IMG/VR virus record: IMGVR_UViG_3300047510_002037
Coordinates: 20,700-84,699 of that record
DNA from: a virus
Length of the DNA stretch: 64,000 nt
Reading direction: 5' to 3' (one strand)
A program made the position numbers and the translations under genes. Shown one piece after another: positions 1 through 10,640 of this stretch. The notes under the pieces are model-generated. The model did not search any database. It worked only from the letters and a program-made list of their open reading frames with translations, and was not told the origin of the DNA. The first letter of the stretch is position 1, and every line of letters starts with the position of its first letter.

Positions 1-19
1 TGAATTTTTGATAATCCAT
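1..19 (-). CDS. Start of a further gene running off the left edge
   Basis: An ATG at 19 opens a reading frame (MDYQKF) that leaves the window. It sits about 20 bases downstream of a late-promoter-like AATAAATA (37-44) and just after the stop of the S74 fibre gene, so it is probably the next gene of the late operon. Only six codons are visible, so nothing can be said about its product. Confidence 0.4.
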
Positions 20-36
20 ATCTCTACTATTTTAAG

Positions 37-44
37 TATTTATT
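37..44 (-). promoter_or_regulatory. Late-promoter-like element AATAAATA
   Basis: Minus-strand AATAAATAC, the same TAAATA core seen before many genes in this window and close to the T4 late promoter TATAAATA. It would drive the gene beginning at 19. Confidence 0.45.
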
Positions 45-2191
45 CAAATATTTAAATCTCTTATTGATTTAATTTGTAGTTTTAAATCATCAATTTGACC
101 TTGCTGTTCTTTAATAGCTTCGATTAATACCGAAACTATATTTTGATATGCTACAGACTTAACTCCATCGTTTTCGTGGACAAGATCTGGAAGAACTTTT
201 TCAACCTCTTGTGCGATTAATCCAATAGAATGTGTCTTATCACTCCTATAATCAAATTCAACTCCACGAAGATTTTGTACTTTTTCTAAAGCACCGTCTA
301 TTGTTTTAATATTTTCTTTTAGAGATTCATCTGAGTTCGCAGTAACTGTTCCTCCACAAACCAAGTTAGTTCCATTGAAAGTTAGGTTTGCTGAACCAAC
401 TGCTTTGTTCAAACTGTTCTTATAAAGAACTTGGTTAGCGTTACCAATAGTATCAATATCTCTACCACCAGGAATATTAATTGTAGCAGTTGTACCAACT
501 AAAGTTACACTACTTACACCAGCTCCTGTAAAATTGAGTACAGTTGCTCCAGATCCAACATAGACCCCTGCTGTAGCAACACCAACCCCTGCCTGCAATC
601 CTGTTAGTCCAGTACCATTTCCACTTATAGTTCCAATGACGGTTAAGTTACCTTGTACTGTGACATTATTAGTCAAACCAACAATTTCTCTACCACCATC
701 TCTAGTAACATCAATTTGATTTGGTGTGCCGTCAACAAATAAAACTGCTGCCCCACCCGCAGAAGTACTTGCTAAACCTACTGCTCCTGATGCAACAGTA
801 AATTCTGGAGTATTAAAAGATGCAATTCCCTTTACAGAAGATGTTGCTAGTGTATGAGTATTACTTGTTATAACTCCACTTACTCGTCCATATCCATCAA
901 CGCTTAATCCACTAATGAATGATCCTGTACCAGATGTCAGATTGCTTCTTGACGTAGCTACTGTGGCTAAATCAATGCTATCAGGATTCATTACGATTCT
1001 GGAAGAACTAGCAGTTACTGCATCGATAACGTTTCCGGTTTTTACTAAACCATCACCTGCAATAATTTCTCCAGGACTACTGAATTGTGTGAATTCGATT
1101 GCAGATACACCGATAGAAACAGTTCCTTTTGTGATAAGAACGAAACCACCACCAGCATTGACTTCACCGCCAATAACGAACGAGAACGCACCAGCAGTAA
1201 TTTCTTCAGGTTCGTCGAAGTCAACTGCTCTTGTATATTCAAACGAAGTACTTACAGTACCAACTCTAGTTACTGTATAGTAACCATTTTCAAAGGTATT
1301 TCCAAATCCAAGAGGTCCACCCTGATCTTTGATTAGAATACGATCCCCAAGAATTGGGAAATAAGTATCGATAGATGTTATACCAACATTAACACCCCAT
1401 AACTTTGCTCCAACACCGCTTGGAGATGCTGACACGTTATTATAGTACGCATTTATTGATACTGTTGATGCAGCAGATACAGCTTTCTGAACTGTTAGAC
1501 CAGCAACAGTAAAATTATCTACATATGATTTTGATGCTAGTTCTTCTGGGGCAATGGGAATAATAGTGTCTAAACTAACATATGATCTTTGAGAATAAAG
1601 ATAACTAGATATCCCAACATCTCCTACGATATCGAGAGTTCTATTCATTGATGATGTTCCAATACCAACTCTCAGTGTAGAGTCATTATAATAAAATGTT
1701 TGAGCTCCACCAAAGTCTCCATTATCATTATATTGAATTTGTCCATCAAAACCTGCTGCAGTTACTTGGTCAACAGTTATAGTAGCAATATTTCCAGATG
1801 CAGCTGCAGTTACTCCAGTACCAACAAAATTAACTGTCTTAATGCTTCCCGCAGCACCTACAATTGTGCCCTCATCTTGAACAGTAATTCCTTGGAAAGA
1901 TAAAATATCCTCAAGAGTTGTCCATTGAACCGAAGATCCGCCAACAGAAGTTAAAAGTTGGTTATTCTCCCCAGAATTCCCTTGGGAGTCATAAAGTTCT
2001 CTCCTAATTCGTATAGTTCTAGTATCAACATCGGCGGTCAAATCAAATCTACTAGTAGTTCCAATTCCAATGCTTCCACCAATGGCTACATTACCAATAA
2101 CATTTAGTACAGTCTTACCTTCACTGTAATTGCTTATACCAATACCTAGGTCTCTCTGCTTTCCTGATAAAAATCTACCGTAGTTACTCAT
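44..2191 (-). CDS. Tail fibre-like protein with C-terminal S74 intramolecular chaperone domain
   Basis: A 715-residue fibre-type protein. The body consists of short beta-repeats with many G-I/V-S/T-T steps, as in marine myovirus fibres. The last 100 residues form a peptidase S74 / intramolecular chaperone domain: SDESLKENIKTI opens it, GLIAQEVEKVLPDLV carries the conserved segment, and a terminal helix with EAIKEQQGQIDDLK follows. In known members this domain trimerises the fibre and cuts itself off before the conserved Ser of the opening SD motif. Here the domain is intact, unlike the split copy at 26111-26460. It is the last fibre gene visible in the cassette and starts 24 bases after the preceding gene. 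Receptor binding is inferred, not shown. Confidence 0.8.
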   Translation of the reverse strand: MSNYGRFLSGKQRDLGIGISNYSEGKTVLNVIGNVAIGGSIGIGTTSRFDLTADVDTRTIRIRRELYDSQGNSGENNQLLTSVGGSSVQWTTLEDILSFQGITVQDEGTIVGAAGSIKTVNFVGTGVTAAASGNIATITVDQVTAAGFDGQIQYNDNGDFGGAQTFYYNDSTLRVGIGTSSMNRTLDIVGDVGISSYLYSQRSYVSLDTIIPIAPEELASKSYVDNFTVAGLTVQKAVSAASTVSINAYYNNVSASPSGVGAKLWGVNVGITSIDTYFPILGDRILIKDQGGPLGFGNTFENGYYTVTRVGTVSTSFEYTRAVDFDEPEEITAGAFSFVIGGEVNAGGGFVLITKGTVSIGVSAIEFTQFSSPGEIIAGDGLVKTGNVIDAVTASSSRIVMNPDSIDLATVATSRSNLTSGTGSFISGLSVDGYGRVSGVITSNTHTLATSSVKGIASFNTPEFTVASGAVGLASTSAGGAAVLFVDGTPNQIDVTRDGGREIVGLTNNVTVQGNLTVIGTISGNGTGLTGLQAGVGVATAGVYVGSGATVLNFTGAGVSSVTLVGTTATINIPGGRDIDTIGNANQVLYKNSLNKAVGSANLTFNGTNLVCGGTVTANSDESLKENIKTIDGALEKVQNLRGVEFDYRSDKTHSIGLIAQEVEKVLPDLVHENDGVKSVAYQNIVSVLIEAIKEQQGQIDDLKLQIKSIRDLNI

Positions 2192-2214
2192 TTTCTTATT
2201 ACCTTAAACTAAAA

Positions 2215-2553
2215 TTAGAAGTTGGATGTTTCAAGAATACTGACTAAGAATTTCAAGTCAGTTCCATTGCTACCAGATATTGAAATTTTATCCCCAGTTT
2301 CTAACACCAATTTACCTGGAAGAAGATTTACTGTATCTCCCGATGGAACAGGAAATGCCGTAACGATAGGAGTTGATGTTGCGCCTCTTTTATAATAAAA
2401 AGTAATCGTATGCGTTGTTGCTCCAGTATTTACGCATTGAGCTAATAAGAATACTGAAGTATATCCTGTTGGTGCAGTATATAGTTCTGTTTCAGATGTT
2501 GGAACTGTTTGTGTTACAGTTCTAAAATTATTAATTGCAATTTGTGCAGCCAT
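2215..2553 (-). CDS. Small virion protein, probable beta-sandwich
   Basis: A 112-residue protein between two large fibre genes, starting four bases after the stop of the 1683-residue gene. The sequence alternates short hydrophobic strands (TSVFLLAQCVN, HTITFYYKRG) with Gly/Thr turns, which suggests a small all-beta structural domain. A conserved small protein of this type accompanies fibre genes in marine myoviruses as far as I recognise it. There are no catalytic motifs. Most likely a fibre accessory or decoration subunit. Confidence 0.6.
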   Translation of the reverse strand: MAAQIAINNFRTVTQTVPTSETELYTAPTGYTSVFLLAQCVNTGATTHTITFYYKRGATSTPIVTAFPVPSGDTVNLLPGKLVLETGDKISISGSNGTDLKFLVSILETSNF

Positions 2554-2557
2554 TTAA

Positions 2558-5500
2558 TTAATCTCCTAGTGCTAGAATGAATGGGGTTACATTATTAAAT
2601 AAACTCTTCAGATATGCTCTACCAGAAACTGTTCCACTCGCTTGGTTAATAACAACGCCATCACCAATTCGGAAGTTTCCTGCTTGATCAGTGCTAGTAT
2701 ATGTAGCCTCTCCACCATCTTCCTTAACAACCTCATTTTCTTGTATAGGAACTCCACCAACAGCAGGTCTTGCTGTAAAGATATTTGTTCCAGCACCAAT
2801 GTATTCAAACGAGATTGTGGTTGCGATTTGTAGACTTTGGCGAGCCAAATAGACTGTATCTCCAATTGATACATTATTATTTAAACCTTGAACTGAAGTT
2901 ATAGTTGTGATTCCCGCATTTGGGAAAGTTGCAGCAGAAATCTTATAGTATAGTGGGTCAATCTTACTAACAACTGCAGAACCTGCGGATCCACCACCAG
3001 ACAATGGGGCAGAAACTGTTATAGAAGGTTCTGTTTCATATTGAGTTCCAGAGTTAATTAAAGTAATGTCTGTGATTCTTCCATCCAAAACTGTTGGAAT
3101 TGCTTGTGCAGTAATTCCGTTAGGTCCGGTTGGAGCATCAATAGTTATATCGACATCGTTAGCGTTTTGGTATCCAGAACCACCATTGGTTACAGTAATT
3201 GAATTTAGTGAATAGTATAGTTTTCCAATATAGAAAACCTCACCATCATATGGTCTGTATGTACCAACACCACTTACAGTCAATTCAATATCACCAATAG
3301 AACCAGCTATAGCAACGTTAGCACTCTTTCTATAAATTGATTTAGAATCAACTCCACTAATACCTCTAGATACTAGACCTTTATTTCCAAAAGAGGCATT
3401 AGAGTTTGTTAGGTCGCATTGTCCACCAGACTGAGTTACAATTGCTTCATTGCAGCAAATAGTAAAGATAGAAACTAACTGTGCATATGCTCCATTTGAA
3501 ATAGAAACTCCAATACCATTTTGATTATATTGAGTATATGAGTCAACACTCATCGATCCCTGTACACCAATATCATCTTCATCTCCTGGTTCTGCTGGGA
3601 ATCCATCAATTTTCATTCCAATACTATCTGGAATAAAGTTTGTGCAGTTTCTAATATATGGCCCTTTGAAAATTTGACCAGTTCCTGGTGAGAACGATGG
3701 ATCGTTCTCAATTTCACTACCAGCTCCGTTATTTCCTGGATAAGTTGTTTTTATTCCAGTTGGATTTTGTGCGGATCTAAAGACTGTTAAACCAGATCCA
3801 ACGATTGTAGTTACAATTCCAATGCATGACCTCATAGCAGAAACTACATTATAACATCCAGCTGGACTTTGGTTAGTTCCAACTAGTGGATCAATTTGAA
3901 TACCAAGATCTTTTACTTGAGTATTGAATGTTTGGAATGGTCTAAACTTAAGGATTGATCCCCCACCATAGTATGTGTGTTGTATTTCAGTTCCACCGAG
4001 AGTAACTTCGAAGGTATTAACCCCAACAATTCTTTCTACTGGGAATATTTGTCCATGTGTATTATCTGGGAAAATAGTGGTTGTGATACCAGAATTTACT
4101 GTACCGCCACCAACATAAGTGTGATCTAATGTTGATATACCGACATTTACAGTAAATCTTCCTGATGTGAATAGTTGTGGATATGAATTTAGATTACCGT
4201 TAGTAACAGAAGTTGTTAATATTGAAATTAGATTATCAATGTTGGATTTAACATTAGCACAAGAATTTGGACTTGTATTAAATCCAGTTAGTGGATCTGC
4301 TGTAATTGTTAGATCCTTAAAGTTTAATTGATTTGTAATTGCTAGTTTTGAATAATCTCTAATAGAATTGAATGCAGTAACTGATGGTGCTTCCTCTCCG
4401 ATTAATCCATTTGTTAATGGATCTCCATTAGCATCAAAATACGCTCTTGTCGCTTCTCTAATATACTTGTTGGTTCCAAATCTAAGATCTTTTATAAGAG
4501 CATCGACAACATATGCAATATCCCTTCTGCACTTACTTTCACCACTTAAGAATAAACCATAATTTATTTTAATAGCATTCAGGGTTAGTAAGTTCCCAGA
4601 ACCAATTGGTTCGGTGATAATAGATGTTAATGTATCTAGAGTTGACTGAACATCTGAACAAGCAATTGAACTTGTATTTGCTACGGAAATATTACCATCA
4701 CCATATACTGATGATCCGATGGAAACTCCAGTATCTTTTATTGTAAGTTGATTGGTTATTGCAGACTTCATCAAATCTCTTGCTGCTTGGAATGCTTCAA
4801 TCGAAGCTGATTCCTCTCCAACCAGTCCATTTGATATTGGAGCACCAGATCCATCAAAATACTGTTTAATAAATTCTATTGAATATCTATTCCCTCCAGT
4901 GAATATATCTGTAGAAACAGCATCTACAAAATATCCAAGATCTCTCTTGCATTTTGTTTCAGTTAAAATAACACCAGAGTTTGCTGGATTAGCAATCATA
5001 GTATCCCAAGCAGAAGTTACTATTTCTGCTTTATTTTGTTGGATGAGTCTATAAGCATCCTTATATCTTGAATATTGTGTTGTCTGATTATCATCTGGAA
5101 AATAGAAATCAGAATGGGCAATCGCAATAGATGCTAAAGATTTATCAATAATTTCCAACCTATTACCAGATATTAAATTAGCAGCATCTGCGTATCTGTG
5201 ATCAATTGCTGTTGAAAGTATTGTAAAATCATATCCAAGATTACCACTTGGATATAATGCAGTGGATGGACCTCCTCCACTATTGCATTCAAATACTAAA
5301 TTCTCTAGTCTAACTTTTTCGCCTGGCTCTGCATAAAAACCTATAGCAGTTGTGGATGCAATACCAACAACTCTAATTGTTGATATACCAGTAATTCTGT
5401 CGTATGTTGCAGTAGAAACTCCAAACGTTGGAGTATATAATCTAGTTACCGTTCCCCCTCCAACATAACTATGGGAAATAGTTGATGGTCCAACATTAAC

Positions 5501-7609
5501 ATTAAAACTCGTTCCAGAAAGAACATCTGATACGGTAAAATCATATCCAAGATTACCGCTTGGATATAATGCGGTGGATGGACCTCCACCAGAATCGCAT
5601 TCATAGACTAGATTTTGAAGTCTTACTCTATTTCCGACTTTAAAGTTATTATTTGCTGAGGTTTCTATAGTGGTAATACCACTTATATTATCATATGTTG
5701 CGCTGATAACATTTATTGGTGTTCCTGGGGAACCTTCTGGACACGTAAATGCAAATCCATCTAATTTTACAGAATCATATTTTTGAAGACCATGATTTGG
5801 GACTGTAACTGTAGATAATCCTGTTTTTTGATCATATATTATGTTTGTTGCTGGTATAGTTAATCCAATGGAAACTCCACCCCATGTAGAATTATTAATA
5901 ACGTTTCTAGCAATATTGAAAGAATAATCCAGTGTTTTTATTGTCTGTTCTCTTTCCAGTGGATTTTTTAGAGTATTGAGTGCAAATTCTCCAGTACTCT
6001 CATCAAAATATGTTTTACCAGCCGCAACACATTTAGAATTACCACCTCTAGTAATATCATAACAAACTGCTTTCCAAATATTTCTAATATCCCTAGAGCA
6101 CTTAAATGTATCTAAGTTTATTCCAGTAACTGTTACTATTCCCGCAGTAGATCCAGTTCCTACAGCTGTTGTAACAATACCAGCAAGATATGAAATACTA
6201 TTAGCAACACCTACACACCAACCAGTTCCTCTAACGAACTTATTCCCAGACTGATCATATTCAACTCTTGTTTGAATACGAGTCGGGTCAAATGCTTGAG
6301 TATAAGTTGATTGATAATTTGTATATTTCTCAACAGTTCCGCCAGTACTGTATGTGTGCGGAATAGATGATATTCCAACGTAGACTTTGAATGTATTTAC
6401 GCCAACATATTCTTCTACTTTAAAGAAGTATCCATACTTACCATCTGGGAAAGTATTAGTTGTAATACCAGAACCACCAGGACACGTAAACTTAACTCCA
6501 TTTAGTTTGATGATATCACCAGTTGTTACTCCATGTCCAACTGCAGTAACTGTTGATAATCCAGTTAGATTATCATAGATAAATCCAGTAATATTTGTTG
6601 TTGATCCAGATGCAACACTACCATATGGCTTATTATTGATTACGTATGTTGCAATACCTACGGCATAATTAATTGTATCAACTGTCGCCGTAGAAATTCC
6701 ATATCCGTTTATATCTACTCCCGTAATATGGAGTAAAGCCCCACCAGATGAAAAATATGAAAGTGCTGCTCCAACAGACTTTTCGTTACCTGTCGCTTTT
6801 AAATCATATGCAATGGATTTGAAAATATCTTTAATATCATCCCTACAATCTTGGTCTGTTGTTGGAACTTCAAATACGGGATTTTTATAATCAGTACTAG
6901 TCAGGAATCCAACAGCCTCACCAGCAATAAAATCTAAGTTTGCTTCTAACAATACAGCAGCATCTTGTGCTACGTGAGTTCCAGCATATCCGCTATATCC
7001 ACTTGTTAAGAATCCAACTGCTTCTCTAGCAATAAAATCTGAATTATATCTAATTAATCTAGCAGCATCAAAATATCTGTCTGGAGATACTCCTTCTAAA
7101 GGTCTAAAAGCAATAACAGCAGCACCTTCTGTAGCTGGAGGTCCAACAAAACTTAAGTCGGTAACGTGAACACCATCATTTACATGAAATAAATCTTTAT
7201 TTGAATTTTGTGGTGTTACTAAACAGTTTCTTAATTCTAATCCCTCTACCGATACATTCTTTTTAAGAAGAATTGGGTTATTTTCAATATATTGTCCAGC
7301 ATAAACTTTAATAGTATCAAATGAATTTGCTATTGCTGCAGCAGCTTTAATAGATGCTTTTGCATCTCGTTCATTTAAACCACTATTAGCATCATTTCCA
7401 TTTTTAGTTACAAATATTGTTTTACCTAATGATCCACCAGCACCAACTGCAATAACTCTGGTAGCAATTCCAACTCCACCAGTGTCTTGCTTCAAGAAGA
7501 CTTGACCATCAAATGCATTAACAGCTAATTCACCAATTAGAAGTTGAGCATTTGTTGGAACTTTGCCTTCTACTGAAGATCTTTTTAACCTAATTATTGG
7601 ATCAGACAT
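2558..7609 (-). CDS. Large fibre/baseplate-associated protein with beta-helix-like start and C-R-D modules
   Basis: 1683 residues. Residues 1-60 (IRLKRSSVEGKVPTNAQL, LGELAVNAFDG-type) are the usual N-terminal attachment segment of phage fibre proteins. Residues 75-170 (IFVTKNGNDANSGLNERDA, IKVYAGQYIENNPI) resemble the start of right-handed beta-helix, pectate-lyase-like domains. The centre has at least four copies of a module with a Cys, then RD, a helix with DA or similar, and GGN/TGN (near residues 255, 510, 893 and 1030), each usually paired with a second Cys helix. Near 1480-1540 are GSGY-type beta repeats shared with neck and baseplate proteins. A hairpin lies in its leader. The two nearly identical stretches near 5220 and 5540 encode a duplicated beta unit. 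Function inferred from context only. Confidence 0.7.
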   Translation of the reverse strand: MSDPIIRLKRSSVEGKVPTNAQLLIGELAVNAFDGQVFLKQDTGGVGIATRVIAVGAGGSLGKTIFVTKNGNDANSGLNERDAKASIKAAAAIANSFDTIKVYAGQYIENNPILLKKNVSVEGLELRNCLVTPQNSNKDLFHVNDGVHVTDLSFVGPPATEGAAVIAFRPLEGVSPDRYFDAARLIRYNSDFIAREAVGFLTSGYSGYAGTHVAQDAAVLLEANLDFIAGEAVGFLTSTDYKNPVFEVPTTDQDCRDDIKDIFKSIAYDLKATGNEKSVGAALSYFSSGGALLHITGVDINGYGISTATVDTINYAVGIATYVINNKPYGSVASGSTTNITGFIYDNLTGLSTVTAVGHGVTTGDIIKLNGVKFTCPGGSGITTNTFPDGKYGYFFKVEEYVGVNTFKVYVGISSIPHTYSTGGTVEKYTNYQSTYTQAFDPTRIQTRVEYDQSGNKFVRGTGWCVGVANSISYLAGIVTTAVGTGSTAGIVTVTGINLDTFKCSRDIRNIWKAVCYDITRGGNSKCVAAGKTYFDESTGEFALNTLKNPLEREQTIKTLDYSFNIARNVINNSTWGGVSIGLTIPATNIIYDQKTGLSTVTVPNHGLQKYDSVKLDGFAFTCPEGSPGTPINVISATYDNISGITTIETSANNNFKVGNRVRLQNLVYECDSGGGPSTALYPSGNLGYDFTVSDVLSGTSFNVNVGPSTISHSYVGGGTVTRLYTPTFGVSTATYDRITGISTIRVVGIASTTAIGFYAEPGEKVRLENLVFECNSGGGPSTALYPSGNLGYDFTILSTAIDHRYADAANLISGNRLEIIDKSLASIAIAHSDFYFPDDNQTTQYSRYKDAYRLIQQNKAEIVTSAWDTMIANPANSGVILTETKCKRDLGYFVDAVSTDIFTGGNRYSIEFIKQYFDGSGAPISNGLVGEESASIEAFQAARDLMKSAITNQLTIKDTGVSIGSSVYGDGNISVANTSSIACSDVQSTLDTLTSIITEPIGSGNLLTLNAIKINYGLFLSGESKCRRDIAYVVDALIKDLRFGTNKYIREATRAYFDANGDPLTNGLIGEEAPSVTAFNSIRDYSKLAITNQLNFKDLTITADPLTGFNTSPNSCANVKSNIDNLISILTTSVTNGNLNSYPQLFTSGRFTVNVGISTLDHTYVGGGTVNSGITTTIFPDNTHGQIFPVERIVGVNTFEVTLGGTEIQHTYYGGGSILKFRPFQTFNTQVKDLGIQIDPLVGTNQSPAGCYNVVSAMRSCIGIVTTIVGSGLTVFRSAQNPTGIKTTYPGNNGAGSEIENDPSFSPGTGQIFKGPYIRNCTNFIPDSIGMKIDGFPAEPGDEDDIGVQGSMSVDSYTQYNQNGIGVSISNGAYAQLVSIFTICCNEAIVTQSGGQCDLTNSNASFGNKGLVSRGISGVDSKSIYRKSANVAIAGSIGDIELTVSGVGTYRPYDGEVFYIGKLYYSLNSITVTNGGSGYQNANDVDITIDAPTGPNGITAQAIPTVLDGRITDITLINSGTQYETEPSITVSAPLSGGGSAGSAVVSKIDPLYYKISAATFPNAGITTITSVQGLNNNVSIGDTVYLARQSLQIATTISFEYIGAGTNIFTARPAVGGVPIQENEVVKEDGGEATYTSTDQAGNFRIGDGVVINQASGTVSGRAYLKSLFNNVTPFILALGD

Positions 7610-7637
7610 TTACTTACATTCTTGGTATATACCGTAA

Positions 7638-7657
7638 ATCTTGATAGAAATCAAGAT
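7638..7657 (-). other. Perfect 8-bp hairpin in the leader of the 1683-residue gene
   Basis: ATCTTGAT, a four-base loop, then ATCAAGAT. It lies between the late-promoter-like element at 7666 and the start codon at 7609. No T-run follows, so it is not a classic terminator; it could stabilise or process the mRNA. Confidence 0.45.
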
Positions 7658-7665
7658 GCTTTATA

Positions 7666-7673
7666 TATTTATC
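7666..7673 (-). promoter_or_regulatory. Late-promoter-like element GATAAATA
   Basis: Minus-strand GATAAATA in the 74-base spacer between two fibre genes, about 57 bases before the start of the 1683-residue gene. Matches the TAAATA core of T4-type late promoters. Confidence 0.5.
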
Positions 7674-7683
7674 AAAAAACTAA

Positions 7684-10617
7684 TTAATATTCTCCGCCAT
7701 CTATAGTAAGATTAACCAAGTTTCTAGTAGATCCAGTACATGAAAGAATTTCGGATGAACCAGCACAATCATTTACAGTAATATTTCCAATATCAATAGA
7801 AGCATACTGAGATACTGTGAGAACATTAGATGACTCAGTTACTGTTGATGCAATTGCTACTTTAGATCTAGAATCATCCCAGAAAATAGCTGCTTTTCTA
7901 GAAGAACCATTATAATAATTCATTAACAAACCAACATCAATATTACTATCACTTGTTGGTTCAATTAAATCATTTGCATTAAGCGGATCTATTGCTAAAC
8001 CAATATTAACTAAGTTATCACGTATTTTTACAATATTAGATCTAATTACCGTATCGGACCCTTTTACTATTAAATCATTATTTACTGTTAAATCAGATCT
8101 AATACCAACAGATCCAGAAACTGGTGTTAGAGTTATTGCCTCAACATTATCAGAAGCTTCTATTCCATTACCTTGGATGTTAACTTTGCCGGCAAAAATA
8201 GTTCTAACAGCATCTTCAAGGGTTATATTAATAGCATTATTGGAAGCTCTTATATTATCACCATTTATTCTAATATCATCTTCAAATTGAACATAATTTG
8301 ATCCTAGTGTAATATTAAGTTGATCGCCAGAATCTAATATTTGATTGCTTTCAATTCTTAATTGTCCAGTAATACTAGTTTTTGTATTGCTAGTCATGGT
8401 AATGTTAACATTACCATCAGATGCTTTTATATCATTACCATTAACTCTAATATCCCCCGCAAATATAGTTTCATTACCACCTTGCATAGTAATATTGGTC
8501 GTTCCGCCACCAGCAAGAATATTTTGACCATCAACTTGGATATTTCCTGCGAATCTTGTATTGTTTGAACTGAATAAAGTAATGTTTACTTGACCATCAC
8601 TTGCTTGTATATCATCACCTAATATTCTTACATCTCCTCCAAATAAAGTTAATGGACTAGCAATAGATGTTACACCTGTGGGACCACCAAGAACAATATC
8701 AAATGCTTGATCAAAAGCATAAACATTAGTTACGTTTTCTCTTGCTAAATTTAGCTCAGAGTTTTTAACATCAATGATTGTACCGTTTAATGATAAATTT
8801 CCAGATAATTCTGTTAATGTATTTCCAGTAATTGTTATATTTTCTAAACCATTAGCACCTTTTATTGCTGCAGTTGTACCATTTCCAACAAGTCTTATAT
8901 TTCCACTAAATTCAGTTTGAGTCGATCTTATTGTTGTATAACCAACAGTGCTTCCCATTGAAACTGAAAGTGCATCACCAAAAGCTCTGATTGAAGTTAC
9001 ATCATTGTTAAAAAGTTGCAAATCTTCAGTATTTGTTATAGCTCCTAAAGAAGAACCATCCATCAATATATCACCATCAACAGCTAAAGTATTCGCTATT
9101 GGGGAATAATATAAACCACTATCTACATGTAAAGTTCTTTCTGGTTGAGAAATTGAGGAGTTTGTGAATGTTAAGTAATAATTAGTTTCCGTGTTAGCCA
9201 CTGATACATCAACTGCTGTGGCTCTAATTGCGGTTGTTGCTGTTCCTTGTATATCATTTATAAATGCCGCTACTCCTGTGGTTAACTGGTTGAAAAAAGT
9301 TGAATTGGAAGTAGCAGCGATACCCAATTCAAATGTTCCTTGAGCACCGGTTACGTCTATTCCATTAGTAAATAGTGCCGTTCCTCCAACTGCTACAGTA
9401 CCCAAAACAGTCAGATTAACATCTACAGATAAAGTATCATATGTTCCATTTGCTGCTCTAACATTTTCCCAACGTAGAGATTCTGATCCCAAATCATATG
9501 TATCAGATGCATTTGGGATCAATCCAGAAACTAAAGTAGCCTGGACATTTAATAAACTTGATGAATCCAATCCCAAAACAATACTATTTGTATATACCTC
9601 AATTTCCGCTGCACTAATACCAACATTATCAAAGATATTTACAGTACCAAAGAAAGTCGAAGCTCCACCAACATTTAATTTTTTAGTTACCGACAGACCA
9701 CCCTCAGTTACAATAGAACCTTCAGTTAAACTATTTGAGTCTTCATCTCCAGTTACTAATAATCTATTTTGAAAGGTTGATATTCCAGCTACATTAATTC
9801 CTTTGTTGAAGTTTACTGATTCAAAAGTTGCTTCATCTGTTGCTATTATTAATGTTGAAGTTGAAGGTAATCTAAGTAAACTGCTAACAAATAATTCAGG
9901 AGTTCTTACCTGACGAACATTCATTAAGGAAGATATACCAACAGTTCCATTAACAACAAATAAACCAGTACTAGTATCTGTAGAAGCAGTAGATACTGAA
10001 TGTGTTGGATTTATTATTAAGTTATTGGAAATAGTAGTAATACCTGTTAATGTATTATTTCCATATAAAATGCTATCAGATAAATTTATAAATCCTCTAT
10101 TTGTTCCTCGTACTGTAGCAGCTATTCCGCTGATACGTGAAGTTGAACCTATCGTAATTTGTCCTGGAAGAAATAATGATCCCTCCTCTGGATTTCCAGA
10201 GTCTGGTTGTAAAATTACAAAATTTCCTAGTCTGGTAGTACCATGAACATATGCACGATCATAAAACTCTGCTGGTCCGCCTATATACGCTTCTGCTTTA
10301 GCTGATATTTTTCCATCTAAAAGTAATCCACCACCTGCTAAACCTACACCACCCCCTTCCGTACCTACAATTTTTCCGGATATTATTACATCAGTTAATC
10401 CAGCAGCAACATGAACCTTTGATCCTGGTAAAGATGTTCCTATTCCAATATTGGGAGAATGGAAGTTATCGTTCCAAAGAGTAGCACCTATTGATATAAC
10501 ACCATCGTATGGATCAATACCTGTAGGAATAGTAATCGCACCATTATCGATCAGTTCAAAGTCATCGATATGCAGATAGGATGCAAATTGAGATAATTCT
10601 CTATTATTCCTAGACAT
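7684..10617 (-). CDS. Long tail fibre-like protein with ~33-residue repeats
   Basis: 977 residues. Residues 1-60 include a short N-terminal domain (SQFASYLHIDDFELIDNG) probably for attachment. From about residue 540 to 850 there are seven or so repeats of about 33 residues on the pattern F-A-G-x-I-x-V-x-G-x-x-I-x-A-S-x-G-x-x-N-I-T, a likely triple beta-helix or beta-prism shaft. The C-terminal 100 residues (DVGLLMNYYNGSSRKAAIFW, then DSRSKVAIA) form a domain I recognise from other marine myovirus structural proteins. No enzymatic motif. It has its own late-promoter-like element upstream. Confidence 0.7.
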   Translation of the reverse strand: MSRNNRELSQFASYLHIDDFELIDNGAITIPTGIDPYDGVISIGATLWNDNFHSPNIGIGTSLPGSKVHVAAGLTDVIISGKIVGTEGGGVGLAGGGLLLDGKISAKAEAYIGGPAEFYDRAYVHGTTRLGNFVILQPDSGNPEEGSLFLPGQITIGSTSRISGIAATVRGTNRGFINLSDSILYGNNTLTGITTISNNLIINPTHSVSTASTDTSTGLFVVNGTVGISSLMNVRQVRTPELFVSSLLRLPSTSTLIIATDEATFESVNFNKGINVAGISTFQNRLLVTGDEDSNSLTEGSIVTEGGLSVTKKLNVGGASTFFGTVNIFDNVGISAAEIEVYTNSIVLGLDSSSLLNVQATLVSGLIPNASDTYDLGSESLRWENVRAANGTYDTLSVDVNLTVLGTVAVGGTALFTNGIDVTGAQGTFELGIAATSNSTFFNQLTTGVAAFINDIQGTATTAIRATAVDVSVANTETNYYLTFTNSSISQPERTLHVDSGLYYSPIANTLAVDGDILMDGSSLGAITNTEDLQLFNNDVTSIRAFGDALSVSMGSTVGYTTIRSTQTEFSGNIRLVGNGTTAAIKGANGLENITITGNTLTELSGNLSLNGTIIDVKNSELNLARENVTNVYAFDQAFDIVLGGPTGVTSIASPLTLFGGDVRILGDDIQASDGQVNITLFSSNNTRFAGNIQVDGQNILAGGGTTNITMQGGNETIFAGDIRVNGNDIKASDGNVNITMTSNTKTSITGQLRIESNQILDSGDQLNITLGSNYVQFEDDIRINGDNIRASNNAINITLEDAVRTIFAGKVNIQGNGIEASDNVEAITLTPVSGSVGIRSDLTVNNDLIVKGSDTVIRSNIVKIRDNLVNIGLAIDPLNANDLIEPTSDSNIDVGLLMNYYNGSSRKAAIFWDDSRSKVAIASTVTESSNVLTVSQYASIDIGNITVNDCAGSSEILSCTGSTRNLVNLTIDGGEY

Positions 10618-10640
10618 TTTGGTAGTATCCCGTTATAAGT

